Shown here piece after piece: positions 5,188-6,827 of a stretch of DNA of 6,827 nt. The stretch spans positions 1 through 6,827 of the forward strand of contig CAZTDD010000205.1 of assembly GCA_964612675.1 (NCBI GenBank). Reading direction: 5' to 3'. The translations under genes were made by a program, and so were the position numbers. Numbering within the stretch: the stretch's first letter is position 1; each line of letters starts with the position of its first letter. This DNA is from CAZTDD01 sp964612675 (lineage in GTDB: Bacteria > Hinthialibacterota > Hinthialibacteria > Hinthialibacterales > JAKPRU01). A model generated the notes under the pieces. That model ran no database searches, had not been told where the DNA came from, and worked only from the letters and a program-made list of their open reading frames with translations.

Positions 5188-5834
5188 GTCCGCACCTCTG
5201 CGACAATCAACGCCTTCTCTCCTGTCTTTCGTGCTTCTGAACGCGAATTAACAATACGTACTTCACCAAACCGGCACAAGAAATCGTGGAGTTCCTTCTC
5301 CGAAAAGAACCGGCCGGAAACATACGGTTCCCGGCCCTCGGTCAGTCGTTCCTGGTTGATTTCGGCAAGTCTGTTTAATGTTCCGATTAGAATAACTCCC
5401 TCCCCCTTTGCGCAACGAGTCATTTCTTTGAGCACCTGAAAGGCATCTGAAACAAATCCCAGCATAGCCATTGCAGCGACCACATCGAAAGTATCATCGT
5501 CGAAAGGGAAATCGCATGCATCGGCCACTTGGTATCCACAACCGGGCGTATGATAACTCTTTGCGACCTCAACCATTTCTTCCGAAATGTCTACACCGGT
5601 AACCGTATACCCAAGGGATCGAAAGAATCGACTCCAGTGGCCCGTACCACACCCGACATCCAAAAGACGCTCGTAAGGCTGTGCGGGTGGAAGTAACTCG
5701 AGGACATCCTGTTTCTGGATACGGTCGTGATTCTGACCTTCCGGCGTCAGGTACCACCGATCGTAATCGTGTGCGATGGTGCCGAAGTCGAACAACGAGT
5801 GTGAAGCGGGATTCGATATTTCGCCTTTTTTCAC
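5184..5834 (-). CDS. Class I SAM-dependent methyltransferase (Methyltransf_11-like)
   Basis: This is a 216-residue protein if read from GTG. Motif I is LLDVGCGTG at about 57-65; the acidic residue ending strand 2 is in TGVDIS (D82); a DACDFPF segment (about 105-111) is followed by FDVVAAMAML (about 116-125, motif IV region). These define a Rossmann SAM-binding fold. The N-terminal FDFGTIAHDYDRWY is typical of small-molecule or quinone/biotin-type methyltransferases of this group, but the acceptor cannot be named. I prefer the GTG at 5832-5834 because GGGAGGAGGA (5841-5850) sits six bases upstream. An ATG at 5850-5852 would add six residues but overlaps that ribosome site and has GAAGG directly abutting it. 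The gene follows the DUF5320-type gene by about 90 bases and overlaps the thiamine-binding gene by four, suggesting a three-gene transcript. Cytoplasmic; no signal peptide. Confidence 0.86.
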   Translation of the reverse strand: MKKGEISNPASHSLFDFGTIAHDYDRWYLTPEGQNHDRIQKQDVLELLPPAQPYERLLDVGCGTGHWSRFFRSLGYTVTGVDISEEMVEVAKSYHTPGCGYQVADACDFPFDDDTFDVVAAMAMLGFVSDAFQVLKEMTRCAKGEGVILIGTLNRLAEINQERLTEGREPYVSGRFFSEKELHDFLCRFGEVRIVNSRSEARKTGEKALIVAEVRT

Positions 5835-5923
5835 ACAGAATCCTCCTCCCATCCTTCACGATTTACGATGGTGGTGCCACGCCTGTTTCTATCTCGAGGA
5901 CAGTAGCTTGAGCAAAGCTCGTG

Positions 5924-6220
5924 CTACCACCACCGACGACCACGGCCTCGCCCGAAGCCACGGCCCCGACCGCGTCCTGCTCTCCCGCCACGCCATCCGC
6001 CTGTTGGCGGTCCGTAGTAACGCGTATAGGGAGACGCGAATTGAGGAGCATAGACACCTGTGCTGAACGGTACCCAGCTCGGATATAGCTGGTGTCCCCA
6101 ATAAGCCCAGCCTCCCCTGGGGTTCATGAATCCCGGTACAGGGTTCCCACTGCAGTATCCTGCAGCTCGCCCGGTTCTCGGCCCCTGGCCCATCGGCCCT
6201 GTTCGATCACCTCCTGGCAT
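5924..6220 (-). CDS. DUF5320-type small Gly/Arg-rich protein
   Basis: This 98-residue protein begins MPGGDRTGPMGQGPRTGR and then AAGYC, the hallmark N-terminus of DUF5320-type proteins that occur beside NifX-like and Mrp-type genes in anaerobes (recalled). The middle is rich in Pro, Tyr, Trp and Gly. The end is GGWRGGRAGRGRGRGFGRG followed by RGRRWW, an RG-box-like, strongly basic tail. The coiled-coil helix usual at the C-terminus of this family is missing here, but one is present on the NifX-like protein at 3665-4330. The start is decided by AAAAGGAGGTG (6227-6237), six bases before ATG; an in-frame ATG at 6265 lacks a good ribosome site. Function is unknown. It could be a metal- or nucleic-acid-binding partner of the NifX-like protein. 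It is the first gene of the group with the methyltransferase and thiamine-binding genes. Confidence 0.8.
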   Translation of the reverse strand: MPGGDRTGPMGQGPRTGRAAGYCSGNPVPGFMNPRGGWAYWGHQLYPSWVPFSTGVYAPQFASPYTRYYGPPTGGWRGGRAGRGRGRGFGRGRGRRWW

Positions 6221-6226
6221 ATCTCT

Positions 6227-6237
6227 CACCTCCTTTT
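6227..6237 (-). promoter_or_regulatory. Strong ribosome binding site fixing the DUF5320-type start
   Basis: AAAAGGAGGTG on the minus strand, six bases from ATG at 6218-6220. It rules in favour of the MPGG start over the upstream in-frame ATG at 6263-6265. Confidence 0.8.
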
Positions 6238-6330
6238 CCAATAATTCTCGAAACGCCCTTCTCATCCCCGGACAAGAACACAGAGAGCGTCTCTCAGCAG
6301 TCCTTCACAACTGATGTCAGTAGGTGACCT

Positions 6331-6348
6331 AGCAAGAAACGTACTAGA
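6331..6348 (-). promoter_or_regulatory. Sigma-54-like motif upstream of the DUF5320/methyltransferase group
   Basis: Minus strand TCTAGTACG then TTGC with -24/-12 spacing, ending in TTGCT, which fits the -12 consensus TTGC(A/T). It matches the motif at 4477-4493 at 15 of 17 bases, on the same strand relative to its gene. The distance to the ATG is about 110 bases. An inverted repeat, TAATA-TAAGG-TATTA (6386-6400), lies about 40 bases further upstream. The remainder of the 6221-6527 gap is AT-rich with TATACT- and TATATT-like sites but no matching -35, and I see no terminator for the ceramidase-like gene. Confidence 0.38.
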
Positions 6349-6527
6349 ACTTGACGGAAAAAAGGGGTAGACGAAATGAAAAACCTAATATAAGGTATTA
6401 CTGATACATAGAGTATATTCTCGTTTGGTTTCTCACCTCTTGTTTGTTATTCACCGCTATCCCTGATTGCAAATTACACCCAATATTTGAACAGACAGGT
6501 TGCAAGTTGAAGCAGTCCAAAACGTTT

Positions 6528-6827
6528 CTACTCCCACATCGCATTGATCCGCTTCACAGTTTCATCGACCAACACCTGACCGCCTTTCGGACCGACCAGG
6601 AACTCCTCCGCACTGTAGCCGCCGCCTTGAATTGCTTTTTCTGTCGGCAGGTATCCACTGTGCTGACACGAGAGCTGAACCAAGAAAGTAAGGACCGCCT
6701 TGCTGCGCGCTTTCATTCGGATCCCGTAATCGAGATATAACTCGAAAGGATTTGTGGCCAGTGCGACATCTCCTAGTGTTGTGTCCCACAAGTTCTTGGC
6801 ATAAATATTGCGAGTAATCTGGGCATC
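6528..6827 (-). CDS. Neutral/alkaline ceramidase-like protein, C-terminal part (partial)
   Basis: The frame is open from the window edge to TAG at 6528-6530, giving about 99 residues. The N-terminus lies outside. Segments such as LGDVALATNPFELYLDYGIR, LVQLSCQHSGYLPTEKA and GGQVLVDETVKRIN resemble the C-terminal part of the catalytic domain of neutral/alkaline non-lysosomal ceramidase-like proteins I recall from planctomycete-like and Bacteroidota genomes (not searched). In that family these enzymes hydrolyse amide bonds in lipids, but many bacterial members have unknown substrates. A TTG at 6789-6791 is merely internal: the frame continues upstream with codons in good family context (NIYAKNLWDTTLG). 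Any signal peptide would be outside the window. Confidence 0.65.
   Translation of the reverse strand, partial: DAQITRNIYAKNLWDTTLGDVALATNPFELYLDYGIRMKARSKAVLTFLVQLSCQHSGYLPTEKAIQGGGYSAEEFLVGPKGGQVLVDETVKRINAMWE

Noticed and set aside
5776..6066. Plus-strand frame of 96 codons
   Set aside because: Antisense to the methyltransferase start and the DUF5320-type gene.
6221..6265. N-terminal extension of the DUF5320-type protein (MRRAFRELLEKEVRD)
   Set aside because: The extension would be encoded by the strong ribosome site itself, and the family begins at MPGG.

Overview
The window looks like chromosomal DNA of an anaerobic, probably uncultured bacterium. A pseudopilin of the GspG-like type and the end of a ceramidase-like protein are common in planctomycete-like and neighbouring candidate phyla. 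A cluster of ferredoxin-bearing MinD ATPases with a NifX-like protein and a DUF5320-type protein is typical of strict anaerobes such as sulfate reducers. The phylum is inferred from remembered families only. All eleven genes I accept lie on the minus strand, so they are read from high to low coordinates.

Right edge (6528-6827): the C-terminal end of a neutral/alkaline ceramidase-like protein that enters from outside the window. After a 307-bp gap comes a three-gene group: a small DUF5320-type Gly/Arg-rich protein (5924-6220), a class I SAM-dependent methyltransferase (5184-5834), and a thiamine-binding YkoF/MTH1187-family protein (4921-5187). The last two overlap by four bases.

A 590-bp gap (4331-4920) holds a previously unremarked 206-bp element (4702-4907) with 29-bp imperfect terminal inverted repeats. 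It carries no gene and looks like a MITE. Nested inside it is an inverted pair of 26-bp REP-like units. The same gap contains the upstream region of the next operon.

Centre (1090-4330): a five-gene operon of NifX/orange-protein-like protein with a GMGGGR repeat and coiled-coil tail, MinD-ferredoxin ATPase 1, a small J-domain protein, a two-cluster ferredoxin with a helical tail, and MinD-ferredoxin ATPase 2. It resembles the ORP (orange protein) clusters of Desulfovibrio but adds a J-domain co-chaperone and a stand-alone ferredoxin. I infer a metal-sulfur cluster assembly or signalling machine: paired ATPases hand over clusters or electrons, the J-protein recruits a DnaK-type chaperone, and the NifX-like protein binds a metal cofactor. 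A 17-base motif (15 matches) with sigma-54-like spacing lies upstream of both this operon and the DUF5320 group, in the same orientation, which suggests co-regulation.

Left end (147-893): a GspG-like pseudopilin with its own sigma-70-like promoter, followed by a short hairpin repeat near the window edge.
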